The notes under the pieces: model-generated
The model's input: the letters and a program-made list of their open reading frames with translations, nothing else
The model's database searches: none
Told to the model about the DNA's origin: nothing
Source: Chloroflexota bacterium
GTDB lineage: Bacteria; Chloroflexota; UBA6077; FW602-bin22
Direction: 5' to 3'
NCBI GenBank assembly: GCA_004297775.1
Contig: SCUE01000037.1
Coordinates: 62,001 to 126,000 of the forward strand
Length of the DNA stretch: 64,000 bases
Part shown: positions 44,388 to 53,642 of the stretch, in pieces
Numbering within the stretch: the first letter of the stretch is position 1
How the letters are laid out: each line of letters opens with the position of its first letter
Program-made: the position numbers and the translations under genes

Positions 44388-46656
44388 ATTGCAGCAGCAC
44401 CGGTTCGAGAACGCGTCGCGCGATCGGGCTGGCGCCTTCGAGCACGCCATCGCGAACCCGCGCGACGAGCTCGTCCGCGGTCGAACTCGCCCGCGCGATG
44501 GCGACGAGTTCGGCGGTCGAGAGCGCGGCGCCGCGCGCCGCCTGTCGGAGCGCCTCTTGAGACGCGCGCGAGAGGCCGACAATCGTCGCGGCGTCGACGC
44601 GTCCGGTCGAGATGTCCCGACAGTACGCGATGAGCCGGACGCAATTCGCCAGCGCCGGCGAGCGCCCAAGGGTTGGCGATACGAACGACAGGACTGCGAT
44701 CTCTTCTTCGATCGGCGGATAGTCGATCGCGATGACGGCGCCAAAACGATTCTCGACCGCCTCGTTCATCGGCTTGACACCCTGGCCCTCCAGAGCGCCA
44801 GTCGCGATGACCCAGGCATCCGGGTGAACGGAGTGGCGCGAGCCGTCCGGCAACGTCAGGCTGGCGCCCTTGTCGAACAGGCCGTTCATCAGCGAATGGA
44901 CGTCCGGATAGGCGACGTTGAAGTCATTCACCAGCACCGCGTCGCCGTTACCGAGCGCCTCGAGAAACGCCTGAACCGTCCAGCGCGTCACGCCACCGTG
45001 GAGACGGCGGCTGGCAGTCAGGTCTCCCTTGGCGGTCTCGCCGGTCAGCGAGAACTCGACCAACCGCTTGCCGCGAATGTACGCGAGCGTTCGGGCAAGG
45101 GATGACTTCCCGGAACCGGTCGGCCCGGCCAGGAAGACCGGTCGCCCCATCAGAATCGCCGCCTCGGTCAGCCGCAGCGCCCGAGCGCTCGTGGCGGTTA
45201 GGCAGGGCAAGATCTCGCGCGCGTTCGGAACGCGGCCGATGCGCGAAGGCACATTCGCGCCGTACTCGTGGCGCACCGATCGTTCGATTTCGGCCAGTCG
45301 ATCGCGGTCGCGCACCAGGCGTCCGGCCGAATCGTGGGCGCGCACACGCAACCCGAGTCCAACGCGACGATCATCGACAGCGTGGAACGGCTCGCCGACC
45401 AGAACGCGCGTGCCATCGGTGAGCGTCATTCGGAATCGAACCTCGTGCAGGATTATCGGGCCGAGCCGCGCGTGACCAATCGTACGTGGAGGTTGTGCGA
45501 TCGTCCGAACGTCGATCGCGCGACCGTCGGGCATCGGCCAGGCGATGCGAATGCCCGCCAACGCGGCCGAGCCGACGACGCGCAAGTCACTGAGCATCTC
45601 GCGGGTCAGCGCCATCGCGCGCGCGCGAGCCTCCGCCGGAAGCGTCGTGAACATCGTTCGTTCGCCGATATCGGCCAAGGTCTCGCCATCGATCGCGGCG
45701 ATGCCGGCCCAGTGGATGAGCGCGCGCGTCGAGAGTCGGTTGATCAGGACCGAACCGATCTGTTCGTCGCCGCGCAGCCGAGCCGCCAACGCCGTCAATC
45801 GCGCCGCGACCGCCGGATCGAGACCGATGCCGGCCTCGCGGAACGGCGTCTGTGCCACGAACTCGGCGACGATCGCGGACGCCTCTTCGTCCGGAGGGAT
45901 GAACGTCATCTCGATGAATCCCAGCCCGCGGCCGAATCGGCGCTCCATCGCCCGCCCAATGTCCAGCGTGCCGACGTAGTTCGGGTTCGCCGTGCCGATG
46001 ATGCCGAAGTCGCGATGGACGTCGATCTCGACGTTGCCGCGCTCGGTGCCAGAGATCACCAACCGTCCGGTATCCATCGCCTGCGAAAACACGACCAGAA
46101 CGTCGGCCGGCACCATGTTGATCTCGTTGATCAATAGCTTCCGCCCTCGGAGCATCGCCTCGACCGCCGGGCCAGGCACGGTCACGGTCGACTGCCCGCC
46201 GGACTCTTCGCGAATGACCTCGATCGACCGGTAGAAGTCGGTCAAAGACGTGTCGCCACTGAATGACAGTTCAGTCATAGCGTATCGTGCCAGCCAGGCG
46301 TACGTCTTGGCGGTGGTCGTCTTGCCGCAGCCGGTCGGACCAAACAAGAGGACGAATCCGCGGTGTTCGCCGGAGCCAGCCGCGACCGAAGCGATCCGCC
46401 GAAGGATTCGCGCCATCGATGGCGAGATGTAGGTAAAGACCTCCCGTTCGCTGGGCACGGCCTCGGCCAGCGTGTCGGCGGCCGGTAGCCTGTCGAGTTG
46501 CGATGACCATCCGGGTCGTCCTGGACGGCCGGCAATCGATTCGAGACCGATGCCAGTCGACGCTGGACGTCGCGGGAACGTCATACCATCGACGACGAAG
46601 CAATCTGGGTACAGAACCGCGCCCGGTCCGAGCGATCGTCCGCCAGCTTCGGTCAC
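44374..46656 (-). CDS. Tandem AAA+ (AAA_5/MoxR-type) ATPase, two complete modules in one protein
   Basis: 760 residues from GTG 46656. Module 1 (residues about 95-330) has Walker A FGPTGCGKTTTAK and Walker B-like LLINEINMVPADVL with a sensor TANPNY. Module 2 (about 490-700) has Walker A AGPTGSGKSSLAR, Walker B-like VLVNDFNVAYPDVH, and sensor ATGALEGQ. Both resemble the AAA_5 group that includes midasin, CbbQ, NorQ and GvpN. Between them is a 150-residue beta-rich region. Walker B lacks a classic DE pair in module 2 (ND-F). It lies 3 nt after the MFS-spermidine synthase gene and overlaps the VWA gene, so the three form one operon. Confidence 0.85.
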   Translation of the reverse strand: MTEAGGRSLGPGAVLYPDCFVVDGMTFPRRPASTGIGLESIAGRPGRPGWSSQLDRLPAADTLAEAVPSEREVFTYISPSMARILRRIASVAAGSGEHRGFVLLFGPTGCGKTTTAKTYAWLARYAMTELSFSGDTSLTDFYRSIEVIREESGGQSTVTVPGPAVEAMLRGRKLLINEINMVPADVLVVFSQAMDTGRLVISGTERGNVEIDVHRDFGIIGTANPNYVGTLDIGRAMERRFGRGLGFIEMTFIPPDEEASAIVAEFVAQTPFREAGIGLDPAVAARLTALAARLRGDEQIGSVLINRLSTRALIHWAGIAAIDGETLADIGERTMFTTLPAEARARAMALTREMLSDLRVVGSAALAGIRIAWPMPDGRAIDVRTIAQPPRTIGHARLGPIILHEVRFRMTLTDGTRVLVGEPFHAVDDRRVGLGLRVRAHDSAGRLVRDRDRLAEIERSVRHEYGANVPSRIGRVPNAREILPCLTATSARALRLTEAAILMGRPVFLAGPTGSGKSSLARTLAYIRGKRLVEFSLTGETAKGDLTASRRLHGGVTRWTVQAFLEALGNGDAVLVNDFNVAYPDVHSLMNGLFDKGASLTLPDGSRHSVHPDAWVIATGALEGQGVKPMNEAVENRFGAVIAIDYPPIEEEIAVLSFVSPTLGRSPALANCVRLIAYCRDISTGRVDAATIVGLSRASQEALRQAARGAALSTAELVAIARASSTADELVARVRDGVLEGASPIARRVLEPVLLQYGLA

Positions 46657-46659
46657 AAG

Positions 46660-48885
46660 CTAGCCACGCGCGCGAAACAGGATCGCAATGAGATTGTCGA
46701 CCGGCGCATATTCGTCGCTCAGGATGATCGGCGGCCCATCGGCGATGTACTGATCGAGCAGCGGCCCCGGCATCGCAACGGTCCGCGACTGAACCCCGCG
46801 GGCGTTGTAGGACGCCCGCAGCGCCTCGACGTCGATCCCGGCGGCGGAACCCGCGATCACCCAGACGTTGGCGCCGCCGCTCTCCCACGCCGGACTGGCG
46901 GCCAGCAGTTGAACGACCGGGAACGTCTGCTTCATCGTCCGGGCAGCCGACCGGAGCAGTTGACCGTCGCGATACAGGTCGATCACGGTCAGAAGATAAG
47001 CGCCGTCCGGCTTGAGCAATGCGCGCACACGGTCGTTGTACTCGCGCGTCATGATGTGGTACGGCACCGACAGGTCGTTCACTGCATCCTGGACGACCAA
47101 CGCGTAGGCGCCCGGCGGTGCAATCTCCTGCACGTACTGCCGCCCGTCGAGGTTGAACGACTGAATCCGAGTGTCGCGCGGCATCGCGAAGTACTGGTGG
47201 GCAACCTCCGTCACACCGGCGTCGATCTCGACGACCTCGACCGTGGCGCCGGGTAGCCGGGCGTCGACCCACCGCGGGTAGGTGTAGCCGCCACCGCCGA
47301 TGACGAGCATCCGCAGAGGCCCGAGCCGCTCCGCGTACATCGTCGCGATCTCGGACTGAACTTCTTCGTGAACGTAGCCGAGGAATCCGGGGTCACCAAC
47401 CTTCACGAACGAGTGAACGAGGTGGTCGAGGACCAGTGTCCGGAGTGTCCCGACGCCCGGCCGCTCCTCCGTGCCGACCTTAATGCAGAAATAGTTTGTC
47501 TCGACCGTGCAGCGCGAGCGCGCCGCGTCGCGCCACAGCAGGGCGCCGACCATCGCGACTGCGAGGACGACGACCGCCGCGCCCGTCACAGGCGCCCGCC
47601 AGTATCGGCCGACCAGTAGCGCCAGTAAGAGAAGCGTCAGGCCCAATCCGAACACGAGCGCGTGGACACCGAGGGCGGAAATGAGCCACCAGCCGGTCGC
47701 GAACGTTCCAGCGATCGCTCCGGCGGTCGACCAGGCATAGATCTCGCCGCTGACGCGTCCGGCCAAGCGTGGGTCGGTGATCGCCAGCTTGACGACTTGC
47801 GGCGAGATCGTGCCGAGGAAGAATACCGGGACGAAGAACACGACGAACGTCTCGGCGACGATGCGTTCGATTAGTCCGAGTTGACCCCACATGTCGTGCG
47901 CGTCGAGAAGTTCGACCAGAAGCAGCACCGCCAGCGTCGCGATCGCGCCGGCCAACAGCGAGTACGCTAGCGTCCGCTGGTCGGAAGAACGATCGGCGAT
48001 CCAGCCGCCGAAGTAGTTGCCCAGCGTGATCGCGAAGAGGACCACGCCGATGATGCCGGTCCAGCTGTAGAGGGAGAGGCCGAGGGAAGGCGCCAGGATG
48101 CGGCTGGCCGCGAGCTCGACTCCCATCGTCGCGAAACTGGAGAAAGCGACGATCACGCAGGCAAGAGGGACGTTGCCGACCAGATCGAGCGTCCCCAATC
48201 GCGCCACGGTTCCGGCCCAATCGTCCGCGGTGACGCTGTCATCCGTTTCGCTCTCGCCGGTTCCGCCGAATCGCAGCGAGACGAGCGCCAGAACGACGAG
48301 GATCGTCGCGACTCCCAGAAGAATGGTCGTGACCGAAAGATACGCCGTGAGGACGAAGCCGGTCGCGAAGTTACCGATCAGACTTCCGGCCGTGCCGCTG
48401 GCGTAGACCACGCCGATGACACGACCGGCGCGGGCGCGATCCGTCACCGCGCGCGTGATGACGAGCGGCGTGATCGCGGCAAGCGCAAAGCTGGGCGGGA
48501 GGAATCCGGTGGTCGTGAGCACGAATATTCGACCCAGCAGATCGAGACCGCGGACCGGCGATAGCCCGGCCAGCCAAGGCACAACGAGCATCGGCACGAT
48601 CGAGAGTGCCGCCCCGAGGAAGAAGAGACCGGCGACGCGCGCGCCGGATGCCGACCGCGAGGCCCAGCGTCCACCGGCCCAGTTCCCGAGGCTGATTCCA
48701 GCCAGGACGACGCCGATGATCGAGGTCCATGTATAGAGCGAAGACCCGATGTACGGCGCCAGAACGCGCGCGGCGATCAACTCGACGATCAAGGTTGCCG
48801 CGCTGGCGCCGAATGCCAGGGTTGCGGCGAGCGGAACGCTGATTCCGCGAGCGGACGCGTCACTCGCTCGCGACACGTCCACCAT
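46660..48885 (-). CDS. Duplicated MFS membrane module fused to a spermidine-synthase-like domain
   Basis: ATG 48885 gives 741 residues (track: 783); a TATACT box lies 10 nt upstream. Two related membrane halves open with AATLIVELIAARVLAPYIGSSLYTWTSIIGVVLAGISLGNW and again VELAASRILAPSLGLSLYSWTGIIGVVLFAITLGNY, a clear internal duplication. After about residue 500 an extended loop leads to a spermidine-synthase-type methyltransferase fold (RMLVIGGGGYTYPRW, VEVVEIDAGV, IQSFNLDGRQYV). Such fusions are common in Chloroflexi and Deltaproteobacteria but have no proven function; aminopropyl transfer and transport coupling are guesses. It is the first gene of the operon with the AAA+ and VWA genes. 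Confidence 0.87.
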   Translation of the reverse strand: MVDVSRASDASARGISVPLAATLAFGASAATLIVELIAARVLAPYIGSSLYTWTSIIGVVLAGISLGNWAGGRWASRSASGARVAGLFFLGAALSIVPMLVVPWLAGLSPVRGLDLLGRIFVLTTTGFLPPSFALAAITPLVITRAVTDRARAGRVIGVVYASGTAGSLIGNFATGFVLTAYLSVTTILLGVATILVVLALVSLRFGGTGESETDDSVTADDWAGTVARLGTLDLVGNVPLACVIVAFSSFATMGVELAASRILAPSLGLSLYSWTGIIGVVLFAITLGNYFGGWIADRSSDQRTLAYSLLAGAIATLAVLLLVELLDAHDMWGQLGLIERIVAETFVVFFVPVFFLGTISPQVVKLAITDPRLAGRVSGEIYAWSTAGAIAGTFATGWWLISALGVHALVFGLGLTLLLLALLVGRYWRAPVTGAAVVVLAVAMVGALLWRDAARSRCTVETNYFCIKVGTEERPGVGTLRTLVLDHLVHSFVKVGDPGFLGYVHEEVQSEIATMYAERLGPLRMLVIGGGGYTYPRWVDARLPGATVEVVEIDAGVTEVAHQYFAMPRDTRIQSFNLDGRQYVQEIAPPGAYALVVQDAVNDLSVPYHIMTREYNDRVRALLKPDGAYLLTVIDLYRDGQLLRSAARTMKQTFPVVQLLAASPAWESGGANVWVIAGSAAGIDVEALRASYNARGVQSRTVAMPGPLLDQYIADGPPIILSDEYAPVDNLIAILFRARG

Positions 48886-48934
48886 CGAGTGCCGGAGTAT
48901 ACGCGGCCATCTCAAGCCGCGCGCCACAGCCGCC

Positions 48935-48963
48935 TTGTCGCCTTGGGAGGCCGCAACTACAAT
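48935..48963 (+). promoter_or_regulatory. Promoter of the gltB leader
   Basis: TTGTCG (48935-48940), a 17-bp spacer and TACAAT (48958-48963) form the best sigma-70 promoter in the window. Transcription would begin near 48970, just before the first leader hairpin. It also lies next to the divergent MFS-spermidine synthase start. Confidence 0.6.
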
Positions 48964-49048
48964 CGCGGACATCTCTCCTCGCTCGGAGAGACCGTTGACG
49001 ACGACGTCCACGGCTCGGCGGATCCGCGGCCGAGCGTGGACGTTTTTT
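48964..49048 (+). ncRNA. Attenuator-like leader RNA upstream of gltB
   Basis: From a start near 48970 the RNA would fold first as a 7-bp hairpin (TCTCTCC 48972-48978 with GGAGAGA 48985-48991, 6-nt loop). It would next fold as a 15-bp stem with one bulged G (49004-49019 with 49029-49043) followed by TTTTTT (49043-49048), a textbook terminator. Loop bases CGCTCGG (48980-48986) are complementary to CCGAGCG in the terminator's 3' arm, and the same GCTCGG occurs in its 5' arm. Pairing of hairpin 1 with the 3' arm would prevent termination. gltB starts 63 nt later. The ligand is unknown; a plain small RNA is the alternative. Confidence 0.55.
49004..49048 (+). terminator. Rho-independent terminator inside the gltB leader
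   Basis: 15-bp stem with one bulge, a 9-nt loop and a six-T run. It is the only strong hairpin I found in the window with a proper U-tract, and it lies before rather than after a gene. Confidence 0.72.
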
Positions 49049-49111
49049 CATAGGTCGAAGGCATCAAGGCGGCTCATCGGCACACTCAGAAATCAGGAAT
49101 CGGCAGCGAGT

Positions 49112-52100
49112 ATGAGACTCCACAGACCCGCCGGTGCGGAGCGCACCCTTTACGACGCCAGATTCGAGCACGATGCCTGTGGAGTTGGGTTTGTTGCGCG
49201 GGCCGACGGTCGGCCGACGCACGAGATCGTTCGCCAGGGGATCGATTCCGTCATCAATCTCACCCACCGTGGCGCCGTGTCGGCCGACGCGCGGTCTGGC
49301 GACGGCGCGGGCATCCTGACGCAGATTCCTCGACGCCTTCTGGCCGAGGATCTGGCCGCGCGTGGAATCCGCAAGTTCGACGCCGATCGCATGGCGGTCG
49401 GCATGTTCTTCATGCCGCGCTCCTCGATCGACACGGAGCGCATGAAGTCGATCGTCACAGGCGCGTGCGAGCGGCGCGGTTTCACGGTCGTCGCCTGGCG
49501 CGACGTGCCGGTCGACCCAACCGTCCTCGGCGAAAAAGCGCTCGTGACCCAGCCAACGGTCGTTCAATTGATCGTCGTGCCGCCGATAACACTCGATGCG
49601 CGCGCGATCGATCGAGACCTCTTGCTGATCCGCAAGGAGAGTGAGCGCCAGGCCGAGGCCGCCGACATCACTGACTTCTACGTTCCCTCGTTCTCGTGTC
49701 GCACCATCGTCTACAAGGGCCTGTTCGTCGCACCGCAATTGGGAGGGTTCTACCGCGATCTCGAGGATCCGCGTTTCGAATCAGCCCTGGCCGTTTTCCA
49801 CCAACGCTATTCGACCAATACGTTCCCGAACTGGCAGTTGTCGCAGCCGTTCCGTTCCCTGGCCCACAACGGCGAGATCAACACCCTGCAAGGCAACCGA
49901 AACTGGGTGCGCGCGCGAACCGGGGCGATGCGCTCGACGGCGTGGGGCGATCGGATTGCGGAACTGGCGCCGATCATCTGGGAGGAAGGCTCCGACACGG
50001 CCAGCCTGGATGAGACCGTCGAACTCCTGGAGCTCTCGGGCCGCGACGTCCTGCACAGCATGATGATGCTCGTGCCGGAGGCGTGGGAGAACATGCCGCA
50101 CATGGTTCCGGCCTGGCGGTCGTTCTACGAGTACCACGCGTCTTTGACCGAGCCGTGGGATGGCCCTGGATCGTTCGCGTTCAGCGACGGCACGGTCGCT
50201 GGCGCCTCTCTCGATCGCAACGGCCTTCGTCCGGCTAGGTACAAGGTCACGGCCGACGGCGTGGTGATCGTCGCATCCGAAGTCGGCACGATCGATATCC
50301 CAGAGTCCGAGGTCGTCGAGAAGGGCCGCCTCGGCCCTGGCCAGATGATCGCCGTCGATACGGCGCGGCATTTGATCTTGCACAACGACCGCATTAAGGA
50401 CGAGGTCGCCGGACGCAAGCCGTACGGCGAGTGGGCGCGCCGCTATTGGCGCCTCGGTGAGCACGTCACGCCTCGACTACCGATCGGCTCGTTGAACGGC
50501 ACCACGAAGCCGCTGCAGCACGCCTTCGGTTACACGAATGAAGAGGTCAAGTTTGTCCTCGAACCAATGGGCGTCGACGGCAAAGAGGCGATCTGGTCGA
50601 TGGGCGACGACGCGCCGCTCGCGATCCTGTCGCGCAAGAATCGGGTTCTCTACCACTACTTCCGGCAGCGATTCGCCCAGGTGACAAATCCGCCGATCGA
50701 TCCACTGCGCGAAGCGATCGTCATGTCGCTCGACGCGTATCTCGGACGGCGCGGCTCACTCCTCGAAGAGACACCGGAACACGCGGACCTCATCCACATC
50801 AAGCATCCCTTGCTCGTCGCCGAGGAACTGGATGCGATTCGCTCGGTCGGCGCGCCGCACCGGACGGCGAGCTTGTCCGCTCTCTTCGATCCGCGCGCCG
50901 GAACGGACGGGCTCGATCGCGCGCTGACCGACCTCGTCGAACACGCGATTGCCGAGGTCGAGGCGGGTGCGACAATTCTGGTCGTGTCCGACCGCGGAGT
51001 CGACGCCGCTCACGCGCCAGTACCGATGATCCTGGCCGTCGGCGCGGTGCACCACGGTCTGATCCGCGCCAATCGACGCTCCGCCGCCGATATCATCGCC
51101 GAGACCGGCGACGCGTGGGACGTTCACCAGATCGCTTGCCTGATCGGGTATGGCGCCAGCGCGGTTCATCCGTACCTGGCGATCGAATCGATCGTCCGGT
51201 TGGCTGAGGAACTGACGGTCGAGAACCTCGATCCAACGCGCGCCCTCCGGAACATGCGAACGGCCGTCAGCGACGGGCTGCTCAAGATTCTCTCGAAGAT
51301 GGGTATTTCGACGCTGACGAGCTATCGGGGCGCCCAGATTTTCGAGGCGATCGGGCTCGGTGACGACGTGATCGACCGCTGTTTCGCCGGAACACCGTCG
51401 CGCATCGGCGGCATGGGCTTGAAGGAGATCGCCTCCGACACGGTCCAGCGACACGCCGAAGCCTTCGGCTTGCCGGCCGGAGACCTGAAGTTGCATGACC
51501 CTGGGTTCTACCGGTTCCGCCGCGACGGCGAGTACCACGACTACAACCCGCGTGTCGTGCGGGCGCTGCAAAAGGCGGCTGACACCGGCGGCGCGGCCGA
51601 CTACCGCGCTTTTGCCGACATGGTCAATGGTCGCGACCCGGCCGCGCTTCGCGATCTGATGCGGGTCGCGACCGGTCGCGCGCCGATTTCGATCGACGTC
51701 GTGGAGCCGGTCGAATCGATTCGCCGACGCTTCACGACGCAGGCGATGTCGCTGGGCGCCCTCTCACCGGAGGCGCATTCGACGATCTCGATCGCGATGA
51801 ATCGCATCGGTGGCCGATCGAATACCGGCGAAGGCGGCGAAGACCCGGTCTGGTACCGCCGGCGTGGTGATGGCGACTCGGCCGACAACAAGACGAAGCA
51901 GATCGCGTCCGGCCGATTCGGCGTCACGACCGAGTATCTGGCGCACGCGTTCGAGATCGAAATCAAGATGGCCCAGGGGTCCAAGCCGGGCGAGGGTGGA
52001 CAACTACCTGGCCACAAAGTGTCCGAACTGATCGCGCGCCTGCGCCATTCGGTGCCGGGCATCCCGTTGATCTCGCCGCCACCCCACCACGACATCTACT

Positions 52101-53632
52101 CGATCGAGGATCTCGCGCAACTGATCCACGATCTAAAGACGGTTAACCCGCGTGCGCGGATCGGCGTGAAGCTGGTGGCGGAGTCCGGCGTTGGCACGAT
52201 CGCGGCCGGCGTCGCCAAGGCGTACGCCGACTACGTTCTCATTTCGGGTCATGCCGGTGGCACCGGCGCCTCACCGCTGTCATCGATCAAGGGCGCCGGA
52301 TGTCCGTGGGAGCTCGGCCTGGCCGAGACGCAGCAGGTCCTGGTCCTGAACGATCTACGCGGTCGTATTCGCGTCCGGACCGACGGTGGCCTGAAGACCG
52401 GCCGCGATGTCATCGTCGCCGCGTTGCTCGGCGCCGAGGAGTACGGTTTCGGCACCGGCGCCGTCGTCTCGATTGGCTGCGACATGGCGCGAGCATGTCA
52501 TCTGAACACGTGCCCGACCGGCATCGCCACTCAGCGCGAAGATCTTCGCGCTAAGTTCACCGGTCGCCCGGAGCAACTGATCAACTACCTGACGGGCATC
52601 GCACAGGAGGCTCGCGAATTACTCGCCGCGATGGGCTGCCGTAGCCTTGACGAGATCATTGGCCGGAGCGACTTCATCAACCAGAATCGCGAAACGTCGA
52701 ACCCGCGGGCAAACATGCTCGACCTGACGCGACTGATCGCGCCGCCCGATCCGGAATTCAAGCGCCCGATCCGCTCGGCCGTCGATCGAAACGATCGCGG
52801 CGAGATCCCGCTCGACGACTCCATCCTGCCGGAGTTGGCGGCGGCGATCGAGCGATCCGAGCCCTGTTCGGTCGCGCGGATGGTGCGGAATCGCCACCGC
52901 ACGGTCGGGACGAAAATCGCCGGGGAGATCGCCTACCGTCACGGATCGGAAGGCCTACCTGACGCGACGGTCGAGCTCTGCTTCGAAGGCACCGCCGGTC
53001 AGAGTTTCGCCGCCTTCACCACGCGAGGAATGCGCATCGTCCTGCACGGCGAAGCCAACGACTACGTCGGAAAGGGAATGTCCGGCGGCGAGATCATCGT
53101 CCGCCCGCCCGATGCAGCCCGGTACGACTGGCACGAGAACACGATCATCGGTAATACCGTGCTCTACGGTGCGACCGGCGGAGCCCTTTACGCCGCCGGA
53201 CGAGTCGGCGAGCGATTCTGTGTTCGCAACTCCGGCGCCTTGGCGGTCGCCGAAGGCGCCGGCGACCATTGTTGTGAGTACATGACCGCCGGCATCACCG
53301 TGATCCTCGGCGAGACCGGCCGCAATTTCGGCGCGGGCATGTCGAACGGCATTGCCTTCGTACTGGACGAAGAGGACCAGTTCCCACGACGATACAACCC
53401 CGATATGGTGGGCATTGAGCGCGTGACCAACGAGGATGACGCGGAGGTCTTGCGCACGATCGTCAACCGACATCGCGAGGAAACCTGCAGCCCGCGAGCG
53501 GCCGCGATTCTGGCCGAGTGGGAGCGGTACCTCCCGATGTTCTGGAAGGTCGTGCCGCACCCGTCGAAGGGAAAGCAGCAGACAACCGTATTGGCAGTCC
53601 GAGCGAGCCAGCGCGCAGCGCCGCGCGCGTAA
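49112..53632 (+). CDS. gltB: Glutamate synthase large subunit
   Basis: The track ORF starts at 48749; ATG 49112 gives 1506 residues, the family's normal size. The N-terminal class II glutaminase domain has its nucleophile Cys23 (HDACGVGFVA) after a short propeptide. The central domain and the FMN-binding synthase domain follow (TGEGGEDPVWY, GGTGASPLSSIKGAG), then the iron-sulfur cysteines ARACHLNTCPTGIA and the C-terminal GXGXG domain. It converts glutamine and 2-oxoglutarate to two glutamates. No small subunit gltD is adjacent, since the next gene is a GNAT acetyltransferase. It may be ferredoxin-dependent or gltD may lie elsewhere. Its leader carries the attenuator described above. Confidence 0.96.
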   Translation: MRLHRPAGAERTLYDARFEHDACGVGFVARADGRPTHEIVRQGIDSVINLTHRGAVSADARSGDGAGILTQIPRRLLAEDLAARGIRKFDADRMAVGMFFMPRSSIDTERMKSIVTGACERRGFTVVAWRDVPVDPTVLGEKALVTQPTVVQLIVVPPITLDARAIDRDLLLIRKESERQAEAADITDFYVPSFSCRTIVYKGLFVAPQLGGFYRDLEDPRFESALAVFHQRYSTNTFPNWQLSQPFRSLAHNGEINTLQGNRNWVRARTGAMRSTAWGDRIAELAPIIWEEGSDTASLDETVELLELSGRDVLHSMMMLVPEAWENMPHMVPAWRSFYEYHASLTEPWDGPGSFAFSDGTVAGASLDRNGLRPARYKVTADGVVIVASEVGTIDIPESEVVEKGRLGPGQMIAVDTARHLILHNDRIKDEVAGRKPYGEWARRYWRLGEHVTPRLPIGSLNGTTKPLQHAFGYTNEEVKFVLEPMGVDGKEAIWSMGDDAPLAILSRKNRVLYHYFRQRFAQVTNPPIDPLREAIVMSLDAYLGRRGSLLEETPEHADLIHIKHPLLVAEELDAIRSVGAPHRTASLSALFDPRAGTDGLDRALTDLVEHAIAEVEAGATILVVSDRGVDAAHAPVPMILAVGAVHHGLIRANRRSAADIIAETGDAWDVHQIACLIGYGASAVHPYLAIESIVRLAEELTVENLDPTRALRNMRTAVSDGLLKILSKMGISTLTSYRGAQIFEAIGLGDDVIDRCFAGTPSRIGGMGLKEIASDTVQRHAEAFGLPAGDLKLHDPGFYRFRRDGEYHDYNPRVVRALQKAADTGGAADYRAFADMVNGRDPAALRDLMRVATGRAPISIDVVEPVESIRRRFTTQAMSLGALSPEAHSTISIAMNRIGGRSNTGEGGEDPVWYRRRGDGDSADNKTKQIASGRFGVTTEYLAHAFEIEIKMAQGSKPGEGGQLPGHKVSELIARLRHSVPGIPLISPPPHHDIYSIEDLAQLIHDLKTVNPRARIGVKLVAESGVGTIAAGVAKAYADYVLISGHAGGTGASPLSSIKGAGCPWELGLAETQQVLVLNDLRGRIRVRTDGGLKTGRDVIVAALLGAEEYGFGTGAVVSIGCDMARACHLNTCPTGIATQREDLRAKFTGRPEQLINYLTGIAQEARELLAAMGCRSLDEIIGRSDFINQNRETSNPRANMLDLTRLIAPPDPEFKRPIRSAVDRNDRGEIPLDDSILPELAAAIERSEPCSVARMVRNRHRTVGTKIAGEIAYRHGSEGLPDATVELCFEGTAGQSFAAFTTRGMRIVLHGEANDYVGKGMSGGEIIVRPPDAARYDWHENTIIGNTVLYGATGGALYAAGRVGERFCVRNSGALAVAEGAGDHCCEYMTAGITVILGETGRNFGAGMSNGIAFVLDEEDQFPRRYNPDMVGIERVTNEDDAEVLRTIVNRHREETCSPRAAAILAEWERYLPMFWKVVPHPSKGKQQTTVLAVRASQRAAPRA

Positions 53633-53642
53633 AGAGGAAGCA

